Below, piece after piece: positions 25,160 to 35,714 of a stretch of DNA of 64,000 nt. The notes beneath the pieces are model-generated. The model had not been told where the DNA came from. It saw only the letters and a list, made by a program, of their open reading frames with translations, and did not search any database. The stretch is from Platanthera guangdongensis. Taxonomy: Eukaryota; Streptophyta; Magnoliopsida; Asparagales; Orchidaceae. The position numbers and the translations under genes were made by a program. The stretch spans positions 106,100,609-106,164,608 of the forward strand of contig CM077151.1 of NCBI GenBank assembly GCA_039583875.1, given 5' to 3'. The number at the start of each line of letters is the position of its first letter. The stretch's first letter is position 1.

Positions 25160-25178
25160 GCCAGCAAAGGACTTCATA

Positions 25179-27382
25179 TGTAACGCCCCCGGTTTTTTTA
25201 TGGCCAGTGTGTAATTTTGTTTGGCGTTACATTGGACTTTGCTATTGTTAGAGCGTAATCTTTGCTCTTTCGGCCTTTAGTGGCTTGGTTGATAGCCTGT
25301 TTGCAAGATTCCCTAGCAAGCCGGAGTTTGTTTTGGTGACTCGGTGGTGCCTCTTCGGGAATTCTTGTGTTTTGGCTTCGGGCAAGGTTAGCCCAAGTTT
25401 TGTTTGTCGGATGCTGATTTTGCTTCGCCCCTAGAGTCGTAGTGTGGGTAGTTAGATGCAATGTGAATTTCGTTACATTTCGAGGTAGTTTGTTCGAACC
25501 CGGATCATTTGGCTCGGGAGTAACATATGGATATGAAGCTATGCTGTTTTGGTTGCTGGTTTTTGTCCCCCCCTCGGGTGCCAAAAATTATGGCTACAGT
25601 TTATTGTAGCAGGGGAGAGGTGTAAGAGGTCAAAGACCTGGAGCGCATTTGGGTGACACGGCCTGGGACACGGGCGTGTCCCAGGGCGTGTTGGGGTACA
25701 CGCCCTGTGACACGGGCGTGTCACAGGGCGTGTCCCATGTGTTCGACGAATTTAGGTCGACGAAGTTTACTCGACGATTGTCGAGTGTGGGGTGGAACGT
25801 CTTGGGACACGGGCATGTCCCAAGGCCGTGTCCTGCTCAGGTTGTTTGGCTGGGTGCTTTGTGTTGTGTCATGACCGTGTAGGTAGGCGTGTCCCATGAC
25901 ACGGCCTGTGGCACGCCCGTGTCACAGGCCGTGTACTGTTTGGATGTGAGGCGGTTGCCCACCTCTTAAGTGACACGGCCTATGACACGGGCGTGAAACA
26001 GGGCGTGTCAGGGCCGAAATGTGAAATTTCAGCAAATGTTGCTGCCGTTCAATTCCTTTATTGTTTTAATCCAAGGGACCAAACTTCTTCCCTGGGAATC
26101 AGGCCGAGATTAAAGTCTTTCTCCTTCCATTTTGGTTTCATTCTTCTTCTTCTTCTTCTTCTTATCATTCCCCATTTCCAAAGAGGGAGAGTACAAGGGG
26201 AGAAAAGGGAAGAGAGACCTGCTGCTTTGGATTTGCCCCTTAGGTAACATTTCTTTGTTCTTGGATTAGTGGAAAAGAAGATGGGTTGTCAAATTTCTTA
26301 GTTGTTTTTCTACTATGTTGTTCACCTCAGGTTTTTCTCCTAGTTTGTGATAGCGTCTGTTGTGCTTGAAGGTTGAGGCAAGTGGTGTTCTTGCCCTTAC
26401 CAAGTTTTTCTTTTCTTTCATCTCTTATGGTTATATGGCTATGGTGTAGTTGAAATTAGGGTTATTTATTTTGTGTCCAACTCATGATTGAAGGTAGACA
26501 TATGGAAGTAGGAACTTAGATCATGTTGTGTACTTGCTTAGGATGAACTTTCAGATTTGTGGTTACGTTGGGATTTCAGGTTGTTAGTGTGTTTTGGCGT
26601 GTTTTGCCAGTTAAATCGTGAAGTATGGCATGTGGTTTGTCTGATGGCTCTGTAAGGGGTGGTGTGGTGTAGAGCCTGGTGGGCACTATTTCGCCCCAGA
26701 TAATGGGTTGGTTGTTTTATGGTGTAGAGAGCACCTTTTGGCACGGATAATGGGCTGGTTGTTTTATGGTGTAGAGAGCACTTTTGGCCCCGATATGGGC
26801 TGTTTTTTGTTGGTGTGTTCCACCTTAAGGGCTGCCACCATTGAACCGTTGAGTAATGACTTTACCACTGTTAATGCATCACAAATTAGATCTGTTCTTT
26901 CTTTTTGTATTTTGGCATATGTTGGCCTTATTGCTCCTGCAGGTTTTAGCAGGCTATGTTGATAGCTCTCGCACTTAGTGCATCTTGATCCTGCCTTGGG
27001 CAGTGTATTACTTTTTGATGAAATGCTCCCTTTCTATTTCCTTATATACTTGCTGAGGTATTCTTTTTGTTGGAATGCCTCAGGTCCAAGTGATAGTCGA
27101 GTGAGCGGCTAGTGTTATTTTGGTGGAGCTTGCTTGTGGCCGCTGAGGTTGCTGTTCCTCGTTTTGGCAAGGTAGTTTTTCTTCTTTCTGTACAGACATA
27201 CACACCCACCAGTGGGTTCGTGTCAGGTTGTTGACGCCCACTGATTGTTTCCTTTGCGTGATGAACTATGAACTAAATACTGCTAGTTTTGCCTTTTTGT
27301 TGGAGGTTGTTTACTTGCTTCCAGGACTGTTGTAGGCTAGGTTGCAGGTTAGATTAATAGTATATGTATCCCATGCATGTCA
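25179..27382 (+). repeat. Truncated chromovirus-type LTR (LTR C)
   Basis: It starts TGTAACGCCCCCGG, the plus-strand counterpart of the LTR A start, directly after gag copy 2 (preceding bases TCATA). Near 27190-27260 it shares, in reverse complement, the GTGGGTTCGTGTCAG ... GACGCCCAC segment of LTR A. It is therefore a related but distinct Tekay-type LTR. It stops where gypsy B begins, without a visible 3' terminus or primer site. Confidence 0.7.
25650..26010. repeat. CACGG/CCGTG nested palindromes in LTR C
   Basis: Several inverted units centre on GACACGGGCGTGTC flanked by matching arms such as CGCCCTGT/ACAGGGCG and GCCTGG/CCAGGG. The motif vocabulary resembles that of LTR B and of the Athila-like LTR although the flanking LTR sequences are unrelated. 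Confidence 0.8.
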
Positions 27383-27507
27383 TGTAACGTCCCGAATCAC
27401 TCTAGGCCCCTAGTGTGTGTGTTTTGAGTCAGGAGGGTTGACTCGAGTCCTGAGAAGTGCAGGGAATTGGACTGCACTTGTGGAGAAGTGGAGAAATCAG
27501 TGTAAAA

Positions 27508-28104
27508 AGACACGGGTAGTGACACGGGTAGTGACACGGGTAGTGACACGGGTAGTGACACGGGTAGCGACACGGGTAGCGACACGGCCATGTCCCTACC
27601 CGTGTGCGTCGAGTTGAGCTCGACGAGCCGTGTCGAGACTGACGAGCTGTGTCGACACCAAGTGACACGGGTAGTGACACGGCCGTGTCCCTACCCGTGT
27701 GCGTCGAGTTGAGCTCGACGAGCCGTGTCGAGATCGTCGAGCTGTGTCGACACCAAGTGACACGGGTAGTGACACGGCCGTGTCCCTACCCGTGTGCGTC
27801 GAGTTGAGCTCGACGAGCCGTGTCGAGATCGTCGAACTGTGTCGACACCAAGTGACACGGGTAGTGACACGGGCGTGTCCCTACCCGTGTGCGTCGAATT
27901 GAGCTCGACGAGGCGTGTCGAGATGCAACCCGAGAAGGACACGGCCAAGGACACGGCCAGGCACACGGCCGTGTCATGTGGACACGGGTCGGGACACGGG
28001 CGTGTCCCTACCCGTGTCAAGTATTGAACCGACATGGAAACTGTCGTTGCCGCTTCATCAGGCAGGACACGGGTAAGGACACGGCCGTGTCCCTACCCGT
28101 GTCA
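27508..28104. repeat. GACACGGGTAG / GTGTCGACAC compound palindrome array
   Basis: It starts with tandem GACACGGGTAGT units (11 bp), followed by about 95-bp composite units containing ACACGGCCGTGT, GTTGAGCTCGAC and GTGTCGACAC. Arms of the form CACGGGTAGTGACACGG and CCGTGTCCCTACCCGTG pair with one mismatch. The 10-mer GTGTCGACAC is the same palindrome that fills the unrelated SIRE-like LTRs. Confidence 0.9.
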
Positions 28105-28109
28105 CATTT

Positions 28110-28118
28110 TATATATAA
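28110..28118 (+). promoter_or_regulatory. LTR B TATA box
   Basis: TATATATAA lies seven bases after the last palindrome of the array. The 3' LTR has it at 36454-36462. Transcription is expected to start about 30 bp downstream, which puts both hairpin trains in the RNA leader. Confidence 0.75.
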
Positions 28119-29463
28119 GGGGGACAGAAAACCCTAGCCGTTTTCATGTTCATTTCATCCCCAAATTCCTGTGAGAACTCCTGGTGAGAGGGAAACTGCT
28201 GGAGCAAGTTCTACCGAAGGAGATCCGCCATTGCCGTGAAAGAGAAGATGCCGCCAAGGAGAACTACGAGATCCATGGCCGGAAATGGTGGTACCGCTGG
28301 AGCCAATGTGAGTTTCCTACCCTCTCCCTTGGTGCTAGATCTATAGTTATTTTCCTAAGAGAGACATCGACTCAAGAGAGTCTTGATGGTGAGGAGGAGT
28401 TTTCTAGGAAAGGCCATGCTAAGACTTGTGTCTTAGGTTTTAGATCTCTTCAACCACGCCCTTCTTCAATGTGATGATAAGTGATGGTTTCGTGAAGGGT
28501 TTTGACCTCTTGAGGGTGAATAAGGGAGGAGGTTTTCTGGAATGATTTGGGAAGAATCGCCTTGAGGAGGAAGATGAACCGATGCCGTTCATTCCGCCTT
28601 AAGAAGCGTGCAGAATCCGTATTCTGCGCTCAGCGAACTTCGTGGCCATTTTTAAGTGTGATATGGCCAGATCTAGGCTTTCGGCTAAACACGAAAGTTG
28701 AAGCCCTTGAAAATACCTTTCCAACGAATGGTTGCACGACTTCTGGCGAAGTCGGTAGCCACGGGAAAGTCTAATCGAAATTGGTGTTCTATAAATCTTG
28801 TATGCAGAAACTGCGTTCTGTACGCAGCGGACTTCAAGTCCGATTTCAAATAGGATAATGTCAAATCTGGGTCGAGGCCTGAATACGAGAGTTGTAGATC
28901 TCGGAAAGACCTTTCCATCGTGGGGTTACACGTCTTCACCGGATTCCTGTAGCTTCGGGAATCTCCGGTCGAAGTTGCTGTCCAGATGCAGCCTGCACCT
29001 AATTTCTGGGCTTAATGTAAAATGAATTTTGATTCGGTGGAATTAATAATGCAAGATACTTGGCTTGGCTGAACACTTATGAGTATTCATTTGTTGCATG
29101 ATTGTAGTAGCTTATTAATCAGATTTCATATTATCAAATTGTGAAGCAATCTTATTTAAATGAATTGAATTGGTAGAAATTGAAAGATGGAAAATTGGGC
29201 ACTTCATGTTTATATTATGACATTATCAAATGGAAAGTGTGTTAGATCTTCATATGCCCACCATATTTATATTACATTGTCATCATTTGGAAAGTCATAT
29301 AGATGAATAGATTATGATCATGGACATGTTTGATTAATGAAACAAGTCTTGTAGTCCAATACTTAGAGAGTCGTCTCCCTACGGGTAGTATTGTAAAGGG
29401 ATGTAAGTGCGGTGTTGACCGTCACTTGTTTTGGTTGTGTTGAGATAAGGTGTGGATGGATGG

Positions 29464-29802
29464 TTGGGCTGTGTCCTCATGTTTACTTCCGAGGCCCCTT
29501 CCATGATATGTTGCTGTGGTATTTGCATGTGGTGTGAGTCGACACGCGGTGTCGTAATCCTGGGTTAAGGATAGTGTGGCAGGTCTACGGGCTCGCCAGT
29601 CGTCACACCGACGGGAGTTGGCAGTTAGACTTGGTCGGTTTGTGCTGTGTCCTCGGTGTTCACGTCCCGAGGCCCCTCCGGCCATGTGAACGGTTGGGCT
29701 GTGTCCTCGTGCTTTCTTCCGAGGCCCCTTCCGGGTCACGCAAGGCCAGTTCGGGCTGTGTTCTTGGTGCACATCTACCCAAGACCCCGCTGGGCCATAG
29801 TA
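29464..29802 (+). repeat. Four-hairpin train in LTR B transcript leader
   Basis: Four units share a GGGCTGTGTCC ... GGCCCC frame. Stems are CCTCA/CGAGG (29475-29494, restored to CCTCG/CGAGG in the 3' LTR), CCTCGG/CCGAGG (29651-29672), CCTCG/CGAGG (29705-29724) and TCTTGG/CCAAGA (29762-29784). The last differs from the second on both arms in compensating fashion. Confidence 0.7.
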
Positions 29803-30056
29803 CGCATGGGCTCCACTGTTGTGCTCTTAGCATTGAGGCGTACGGTGGCCTAGGTGAAGTAGTGTGATACCCGCCTAGTAGTAGGAGTGCCCGTTCTACT
29901 GTCACCGCCTGGCCACGGCGGCTGATGCCTGAGAGGTTAGCTACCTGCTCGAAAAGTGGGAACTATAGTCTGTGTCGACATAGCAATTGCATGGGTGTGC
30001 ATGGGTGAGTCATTGCATAGCATTCATAGCATTTCATAACATTGCACAACAAGATC

Positions 30057-30156
30057 CTCATCGTATAAGTTTGTATGGGCACTCCTATACGATGAGTTAC
30101 TTTATGTAACACGATCCTTAACTTATAAGTTTGTATGGACATTCTTATAAGTTAAG
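30057..30156 (+). repeat. Two-hairpin train with covarying stems, LTR B
   Basis: Two adjacent units have near-identical loops (AGTTTGTATGGRCAYTC). Stem 1 is CTCATCGTATA/TATACGATGAG (30057-30067 with 30086-30096). Stem 2 is CTTAACTTATAAG/CTTATAAGTTAAG (30117-30129 with 30144-30156). Each stem is perfectly paired although the sequences differ. Both are repeated in the 3' LTR at 38401-38440 and 38461-38500. Confidence 0.85.
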
Positions 30157-31138
30157 TTACTTTCCTGTTGTAGATTTCCTTACACCTGTTGTTATATGAT
30201 GATAGCTTGTAGAACTGCTAGATTATACATTATATTCATGTACCTTGCCACCTGCTTATACTCCTTTACTTGCATACTTGTTATATACTATACTCTTGTT
30301 CCTTTTCTCCGCCCGGTGTCGAGGAGTCGCCGGGGGAGCGGATGTGAAACCACTTAGTCGTTTCGACTAACGGTTGCTACGTCTTCCTTTTTAGGAGGTC
30401 ACGCCGCAGGGAGAGCAGCCGCAGACTACGCAGCAGGACAGCCAGGCCAGGACGACAGGGCCTGATGTGACGGTGCCGTCGATACCGTCGGTTACTGATG
30501 TTAGTATTTTGATTACTCTGATGTAGCCCGTTTGGGCAATGATTAGCTGTACTCTGATATTTTGTAGAAACATGTTTAGCTTCTCATCATTTCATGTTTT
30601 GGACATTATATATTACTTAGTGTGGATTTTGACTTCTCTTGCTTATTTATTTGGTTGGGTTGACATGATTTATTGATATTGTTGTAGCCGGCGGAATAAG
30701 CGTCTTGTGGTACAGGTTAGCCCGTGTGCTAATGTTACCGCAAGGCGGCTCTTCCGGGCATAAGACTCCCCCTTCGTGCCGTGTTTTGGGATCCGGGGAG
30801 GGGGGGGGGGGGTCTTACAAATGGTATCAGTTTGCCACGATCCTCAACTAAGAAGTCATTCAACAATGGTGCCACCCCCGTTTGGTTAGTCAGTTTGGGG
30901 ACAAACTGACTTAGCAGAAGCAGTGGTGTTCCCATATGTAATTCACATTAAGTTTGTCCAACTTTGACCTTAAGTTTAGCCAACCTGACCACAAATTTGT
31001 CGTGTATGTGTAGGTTCCACTGCATGTTGAGCCGATGGGGGGTACTCCTACCCCTCCCATACCCACTCAGTTCGAACAGTCTGAGTTGGGGCAGACGCTC
31101 ACCGCCTTCTTCATGCTTTTAAGGCACAGCAGGCTCCG

Positions 31139-32149
31139 GTGCAACAACAGGCCCCGAGCTCCAACTGGCTGAGCACCTTCCGGGCTCTCTCCCCTCCCGT
31201 CTACCTTGGGACGGAGTCAGCCGTACGTACAGAGGAATGGCTAGACACGATACAGGAGTTGTTGGCCGGTATCCGTTGCCCAGCCAACATGGCAGTGACA
31301 TTGGCAGTGTCCGTCTTGGACTTACATGCGAAGAGGTGGTGGAAGTCCCTCATGGGCTCTACCTTCCAAGGCCGGATCTACACAGAGATATGTTGGAGTG
31401 AATTCTCGGGTGTTTTCTTGGAGCACTTTATCCCTACATCGGCCCGAGATGAGCTTGAGCAGAGGTTCCTTCTACTAAAGCAGGGATCAAAGTCGGTTAC
31501 AGAATACCAGCGGGAATTCCAGCATCTCGCAAGGTTTGCAGATTCTTATGAGTTGGATGACAGAGGTTATGCCAAGCGCTTCTATAAAGGGCTGCGAGAT
31601 CCCCTAAGGCAGTCCCTTTTGTTTATAGCGGATGGTAGCTTGGCGGAGATCATTGATATGGCGAAAAGATTGGAGGCGGACCACCTGGGATGTAGTAAGA
31701 GGCCTGCGGAGGACGTGATGGAAGCCGGCCTAAGTAATAGAAGGAGACAGGACTTCAGAGGAGGAAGAGGTTATCAAAGAGGTGGAGGGCGTGTCCACCG
31801 AAACTATAGGGTGGAGCATCCAGTTCCGCAGCCGCCTGCGTTGCCTCCACCCCCACAGCCTCAGCGATTTCAACAACTTGAAGGGCGTCGTGGTCTGGTG
31901 TGCTTCGAATGCAACCAGCCGGGCCACATCCGGCGTTTTTGCCCGCAGCTATATGGGAACGCCCCTCCTGCTCTCCCTCCTGCTCTCCCTCCTGCTCTCC
32001 CTCCACCAGCTCCACGAGGACGGGGATACATGCGTAGTCGAGGACGAGGACCGCCAAGAGGTAACCCCGGTCCTGCTAGGGATCAGGTGTACGCAATTGA
32101 CATGGCACAGGAACGGAACCCCCAAGAGGTGATTGCAGGTATAATTTAA
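31139..32149 (+). CDS. gag: Gag of gypsy B
   Basis: The open frame starts MQQQAPSSNW, but an upstream in-phase segment (AFKAQQAPV) shows that the true N-terminus is further left. An ATG at 31036 is out of frame by one base, so an indel lies between it and about 31115. The capsid-like region has EEWLDTIQELLAG, RWWKSLMG and LLKQGSKSVTEYQREFQHLARF (about residues 30-140). An Arg/Gly-rich stretch and one CCHC knuckle (CFECNQPGHIRRFC, about residue 258) follow. The stop TAA at 32147-32149 lies nine bases past a splice-donor candidate, so the unspliced product would be Gag alone. Confidence 0.85.
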   Translation: MQQQAPSSNWLSTFRALSPPVYLGTESAVRTEEWLDTIQELLAGIRCPANMAVTLAVSVLDLHAKRWWKSLMGSTFQGRIYTEICWSEFSGVFLEHFIPTSARDELEQRFLLLKQGSKSVTEYQREFQHLARFADSYELDDRGYAKRFYKGLRDPLRQSLLFIADGSLAEIIDMAKRLEADHLGCSKRPAEDVMEAGLSNRRRQDFRGGRGYQRGGGRVHRNYRVEHPVPQPPALPPPPQPQRFQQLEGRRGLVCFECNQPGHIRRFCPQLYGNAPPALPPALPPALPPPAPRGRGYMRSRGRGPPRGNPGPARDQVYAIDMAQERNPQEVIAGII

Positions 32150-32233
32150 TTAGTTTACATATTTGCATGGTCTAACTTGAATTGATTAGAACTTACTAGC
32201 CACTAGCAATAAGTTTTGGTTGTTGGTACTTAG
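32139..32233 (+). other. Candidate 95-nt intron between gag and protease, gypsy B
   Basis: The interval starts GTATAATTT after TTGCAG and ends TTGGTACTTAG. It is AT-rich with a CTAAC branch-point-like motif near 32172. It contains the gag stop codon. Removing it rebuilds a Gly codon (one base from 32138, two from 32234-32235) and continues directly in the protease frame, 13 codons before the catalytic Asp. The homologous interval in gypsy A has the same phase. Confidence 0.7.
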
Positions 32234-32238
32234 GCAAC

Positions 32239-35200
32239 GTGATTATTGGTGGGAAGACAGCCTATGCGCTGTTCGATACCGGTGCCTCACACTCATTTGT
32301 GTCCGAGGATTTCATAAAAGACGTGGAGGATGTACAGTACTTCACTGGCATAGCCCGACGTGTACGCCTTCCGGATGGCTCGGAGATGATCGCAACTGCC
32401 AAGTGCGAGTTTGAGTTATTTATTGATGGGAAGGCCTTTGATACGCCGGCCACGGTTCTGAGAATGCCGGAGTTTGACATCATTTTGAGCATGGTATGGC
32501 TGGATTGGCACATCGCGAGGATCGACTGCGCGGAGAAGCGGATCTATTTGAGACATGGAGACTCTGACGTCATCTTCCAAGGTATTGGCTTCGCACCTCG
32601 CATGATGTTATCTTCCGTCCAGGTTGTAAAAGCTCATAGGAATGGGGACGAGGTCTTCATGATCTGGTTCGAGTTGAAGGAGGAAGCGTTGGAATTAAAG
32701 GATGTACGGGTTGTGCGGGATTTTCCCGAGGTATTTCCTGAGAAGCTACCGGGATTACCTCCGCATAGAGAGGTTGACTTCCAGATCAATCTAGTACCAG
32801 GTGCCAAGCCTGTATCCAAGGCTCCGTACAGAATGGCTCCGAAAGAACTCGCGGAGTTTAGAGTTCAATTGCAAGAACTAGTAGATTCAGGGTTCGTTCG
32901 CCCCAGTTCATCACCATGGGGTGCCCCTGTGCTGTTCGTGAAGAAGAAGGATGGAACCCTGCGATTGTGCATAGATTATCTGGAACTCAATCGATTAACG
33001 GTGCGGAACACTTATCCGCTACCTCAGATCGACGAGTTGTTCGATCAATTAGTGGGAGCACATTGGTTCTGTAAACTAGACTTGCGCTCTGGATACTATC
33101 AGTTGAGGATACAAGAGGGGGATATTCAGAAAATAGCCTTCAGTTCGAGATATGGTCTGTATGAGTTCACAGTAATGCCGTTTGGGCTCACAAATGCACC
33201 TTCGGCCTTCATGAGCCTGATGAACAAGGTGTTTGAACCATACTTGGACATCTTCGTCATCGTTTTCATCGACGACATCTTAGTCTACTCAAAGACGGAG
33301 GAGGAGCATGTCGAGCACCTGATCTTGGTTTTAAAGAAATTGAAGGAGCACGCCTTGTATGCCAAGTTTAGCAAGTGTGAATTCTGGCTTAAGGAGGTTG
33401 CCTTCTTGGGGCATGTGATCAGTGGAGCAGGATTAGCTGTGGATCCAGCTAAGGTGCGGGCCGTGAAGGAGTGGTCTCCCTTGAAGTCGGCGGCCGATGT
33501 ACGAAGCTTTCTTGGACTTGCTGGCTACTACCGCAAGTTCGTGAAAGGATTTTCCAAGATTGCCCTTCCTCTTACCTCCTTGACGAAGAAGGGTGTGCCA
33601 TTTGAGTGGACACCTCAATGTGAAGCAGCATTTCAAGAGTTGAAGGATAGGCTTACCTCCGCCCCCATCCTTGCACTTCCGTCGGGGAAGGAAGGATTTC
33701 AGGTTTACACGGACGCATCATATCAAGGGATGGGTGCAGTGCTGATGCAGCACGGGCATGTAATCGCTTATGCTTCAAGGCAGTTAAAGAAACATGAAGT
33801 TAATTACCCGGTTCATGATTTGGAGCTGGGAGCAGTGGTGTTCGCTTTGAAGGTCTGGAGGCATTACCTATATGGCGTACACTGCGAGATCTTTTCCGAT
33901 CACAAGAACTTGAAGTATGTCCACACTCAGAAGGAGTTGAACATGAGACAACGACGGTGGTTGGAATTTCTATGCGACTATGAGTTCACCATGAACTACC
34001 ACCCCGGGAAAGCAAACTCGGTAGCCGATGCCTTGAGTAGAAAAGCGCCAGGCTCTAGCCCAGAGTCTCGGTTGATGAGTATGGAGTTGGCTCGGGTGAT
34101 CGAGGAGATGGAAATTACTCTAGTATTCAAGGCTCCTTCGACAGAGTATGCGGAGTATTTGGCCAACATGAGCATAGTTTGTGATATCCGAGATCGGATT
34201 CGGGTGGAGCAAGGTATGGATGCGGCCTTGGCCCCGGCAATCAAGGCAATTGAAGATGGGACCACCGATGAGTACACACTCAAAGACGGTCTCGTTTATC
34301 TTCGAGGCCGACTTTATATTCCCAAGGGCGGCAAAATTCGGGAGGAAATATTGAGAGAGGCACATTCCTCTCAATATTCAGTGCACCCGGGTATTGCTAA
34401 GATGTACGCCGGACTGCGGAAGACCATGTGTTGGCCGGGAATGAAGAAGGATGTTCGCTACTATGTTACACATTGCGAAGCTTGTCAAAGGGTGAAGGCT
34501 GAATGCAGGAGTCCCGGTGGTTTGTTGCAGTCTTTGCCAATTCCCGAATGGAAGTTTGAGGATATCTCTATGGACTTTGTCCATGGGCTACCTCACTCAC
34601 GCTCCGGGAATGATTCGGTGTGGGTTATTGTGGATCGACTAACAAAGGTGGCCCGGTTCATTCCAATGAAGAAGGAAGCACACGTGGATGTTTTGGTACG
34701 CCTTTTTGTGGAGCAATTTGTACGGTATCATGGCGTGCCCAAGACAATTGTTTCGGATCGGGATGGTCGATTTACATCCAATGAGTGGAAGGCGGTACAG
34801 GCGTATTTGGGCTCGCGCCTAACCTTTAGTACTGCATTCCACCCACAGACGGACGGGCAGTCTGAAAGGACCATCAAGACACTGGAAGATTTATTGAGGT
34901 TATGTGTGCTGGACAGAGGAGAGCCATGGGAAAGGCTCTTGCCACTAGTGGAATTCTCCTATAATAATAGCCATCAGGCGAGCATCGGCATGGCGCCCCA
35001 TGAAGCCCTTTATGGAAGAAGGTGCAGGACTCCCTTGTCTTGGGTGCAAGATGAAGATCCGAAGGCATTGGGAAATGAATACATAGATGATACTGATGCG
35101 ACGGTCAGATTGATACGGGATCGCATGTTGGAGGCTCAAAGTCGACAGGCGAAATATTACAATAAAAAGCACCGGATGGTGGAGTTCCAAGTGGGCGAAA

Positions 35201-35625
35201 AAGTGTTCCTCAAGATTCGGCCGATGCATGGAGTGTCGCGGGTGCGTGGAGTGAAAAAGCTCAGCCCAAGGTATGTTGGGCCTTATACTATATTGGAAAG
35301 GATTGGCCCGTTGGCCTATCGGTTGGAGTTACCACCAGAACTAGAAAATCTCCACGACGTGTTCCATGTGTCGTCGCTTCGAAAAGCACTATTGCGGCCC
35401 GACCAGTATATTCCCACTACTGATGGTGCAGTGGCATCAGATAGGTCTGTGCGACTAGAGCCGGTGCGGATTGTTAACAGCGAGACAAGAACTTTGCGCC
35501 GCAAAAGTGTACCCTTGGTGAAGGTACTATGGTCGAATCATGGGAAAGAGGAGTACACGTGGGAGCTAATGGATTTGATGCAGCAACGCTACCCGGAGTC
35601 GTTTGCTCAAGGTAATCTTATTTAA
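32239..35625 (+). CDS. pol: Pol polyprotein of gypsy B: PR-RT-RH-IN-chromodomain
   Basis: This is a single open frame of 1128 codons with no conventional ATG at its start (GTG at 32239), as expected for an exon continued from gag. Protease has [10 protein letters not shown] (Asp about residue 13). RT has LCIDYLELN (consensus Arg replaced by Leu), [10 protein letters not shown] and FIDD (about 343-346). RNase H has TDASYQGMG (Asp about 492) and SDHKNLKY. Integrase has an HHCC module (CEACQ), then MDF, SDRDGRF and GQSERT for its catalytic triad (about 779-876). The C-terminus has [14 protein letters not shown], a chromodomain-like end that may direct insertion to modified chromatin. The frame looks potentially functional. 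Confidence 0.93.
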   Translation: MIIGGKTAYALFDTGASHSFVSEDFIKDVEDVQYFTGIARRVRLPDGSEMIATAKCEFELFIDGKAFDTPATVLRMPEFDIILSMVWLDWHIARIDCAEKRIYLRHGDSDVIFQGIGFAPRMMLSSVQVVKAHRNGDEVFMIWFELKEEALELKDVRVVRDFPEVFPEKLPGLPPHREVDFQINLVPGAKPVSKAPYRMAPKELAEFRVQLQELVDSGFVRPSSSPWGAPVLFVKKKDGTLRLCIDYLELNRLTVRNTYPLPQIDELFDQLVGAHWFCKLDLRSGYYQLRIQEGDIQKIAFSSRYGLYEFTVMPFGLTNAPSAFMSLMNKVFEPYLDIFVIVFIDDILVYSKTEEEHVEHLILVLKKLKEHALYAKFSKCEFWLKEVAFLGHVISGAGLAVDPAKVRAVKEWSPLKSAADVRSFLGLAGYYRKFVKGFSKIALPLTSLTKKGVPFEWTPQCEAAFQELKDRLTSAPILALPSGKEGFQVYTDASYQGMGAVLMQHGHVIAYASRQLKKHEVNYPVHDLELGAVVFALKVWRHYLYGVHCEIFSDHKNLKYVHTQKELNMRQRRWLEFLCDYEFTMNYHPGKANSVADALSRKAPGSSPESRLMSMELARVIEEMEITLVFKAPSTEYAEYLANMSIVCDIRDRIRVEQGMDAALAPAIKAIEDGTTDEYTLKDGLVYLRGRLYIPKGGKIREEILREAHSSQYSVHPGIAKMYAGLRKTMCWPGMKKDVRYYVTHCEACQRVKAECRSPGGLLQSLPIPEWKFEDISMDFVHGLPHSRSGNDSVWVIVDRLTKVARFIPMKKEAHVDVLVRLFVEQFVRYHGVPKTIVSDRDGRFTSNEWKAVQAYLGSRLTFSTAFHPQTDGQSERTIKTLEDLLRLCVLDRGEPWERLLPLVEFSYNNSHQASIGMAPHEALYGRRCRTPLSWVQDEDPKALGNEYIDDTDATVRLIRDRMLEAQSRQAKYYNKKHRMVEFQVGEKVFLKIRPMHGVSRVRGVKKLSPRYVGPYTILERIGPLAYRLELPPELENLHDVFHVSSLRKALLRPDQYIPTTDGAVASDRSVRLEPVRIVNSETRTLRRKSVPLVKVLWSNHGKEEYTWELMDLMQQRYPESFAQGNLI

Positions 35626-35714
35626 AAGCATATGTTAAATTTCCTGTTATGCTCTTCTCCCCACAGCCTAAGCCTGATTTCGGGGATGAAATCTTTTATT
35701 TTGTTTATAGGATT

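Larger units (their letters stand above)
17775..25178 (+). mobile_element. Gag-only LTR element arranged internal-LTR-internal
   Basis: Two copies of one gag (17790-18953 and 23493-25159) flank a noncoding region, an 84-bp tandem repeat block and an LTR-like block (about 21432-23448). After gag copy 1 no pol is seen, so the family looks non-autonomous. One LTR between two internal regions is what unequal LTR recombination leaves. Copy 2 is cut at 25178 by insertion of another LTR; copy 1 shows the uninterrupted sequence. Confidence 0.7.
27383..30819 (+). repeat. 5' LTR of gypsy B
   Basis: About 3.44 kb. U3 carries a compound palindrome array (27508-28104). The TATA box TATATATAA (28110-28118) follows within a few bases. 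Downstream are two modules related to the GTTGTAGATCTCG segment of LTR A (28891-28903), an AT-rich part, a four-hairpin train (29464-29802), a two-hairpin train (30057-30156) and a G-homopolymer of about 14 bases before the end. The primer site TGGTATCAG is at 30822-30830. Confidence 0.9.

Noticed and set aside
27397..28137. Numerous overlapping short ORFs in gypsy B LTR
   Set aside because: They arise from GACACGG/CCGTGTC repeats in several frames and are mirrored in the other LTR; no start context or known domain.
31036..31115. ATG at 31036 as gag start of gypsy B
   Set aside because: It is one frame off the gag frame; an indel probably separates it from the coding frame, so I did not use it as the start.
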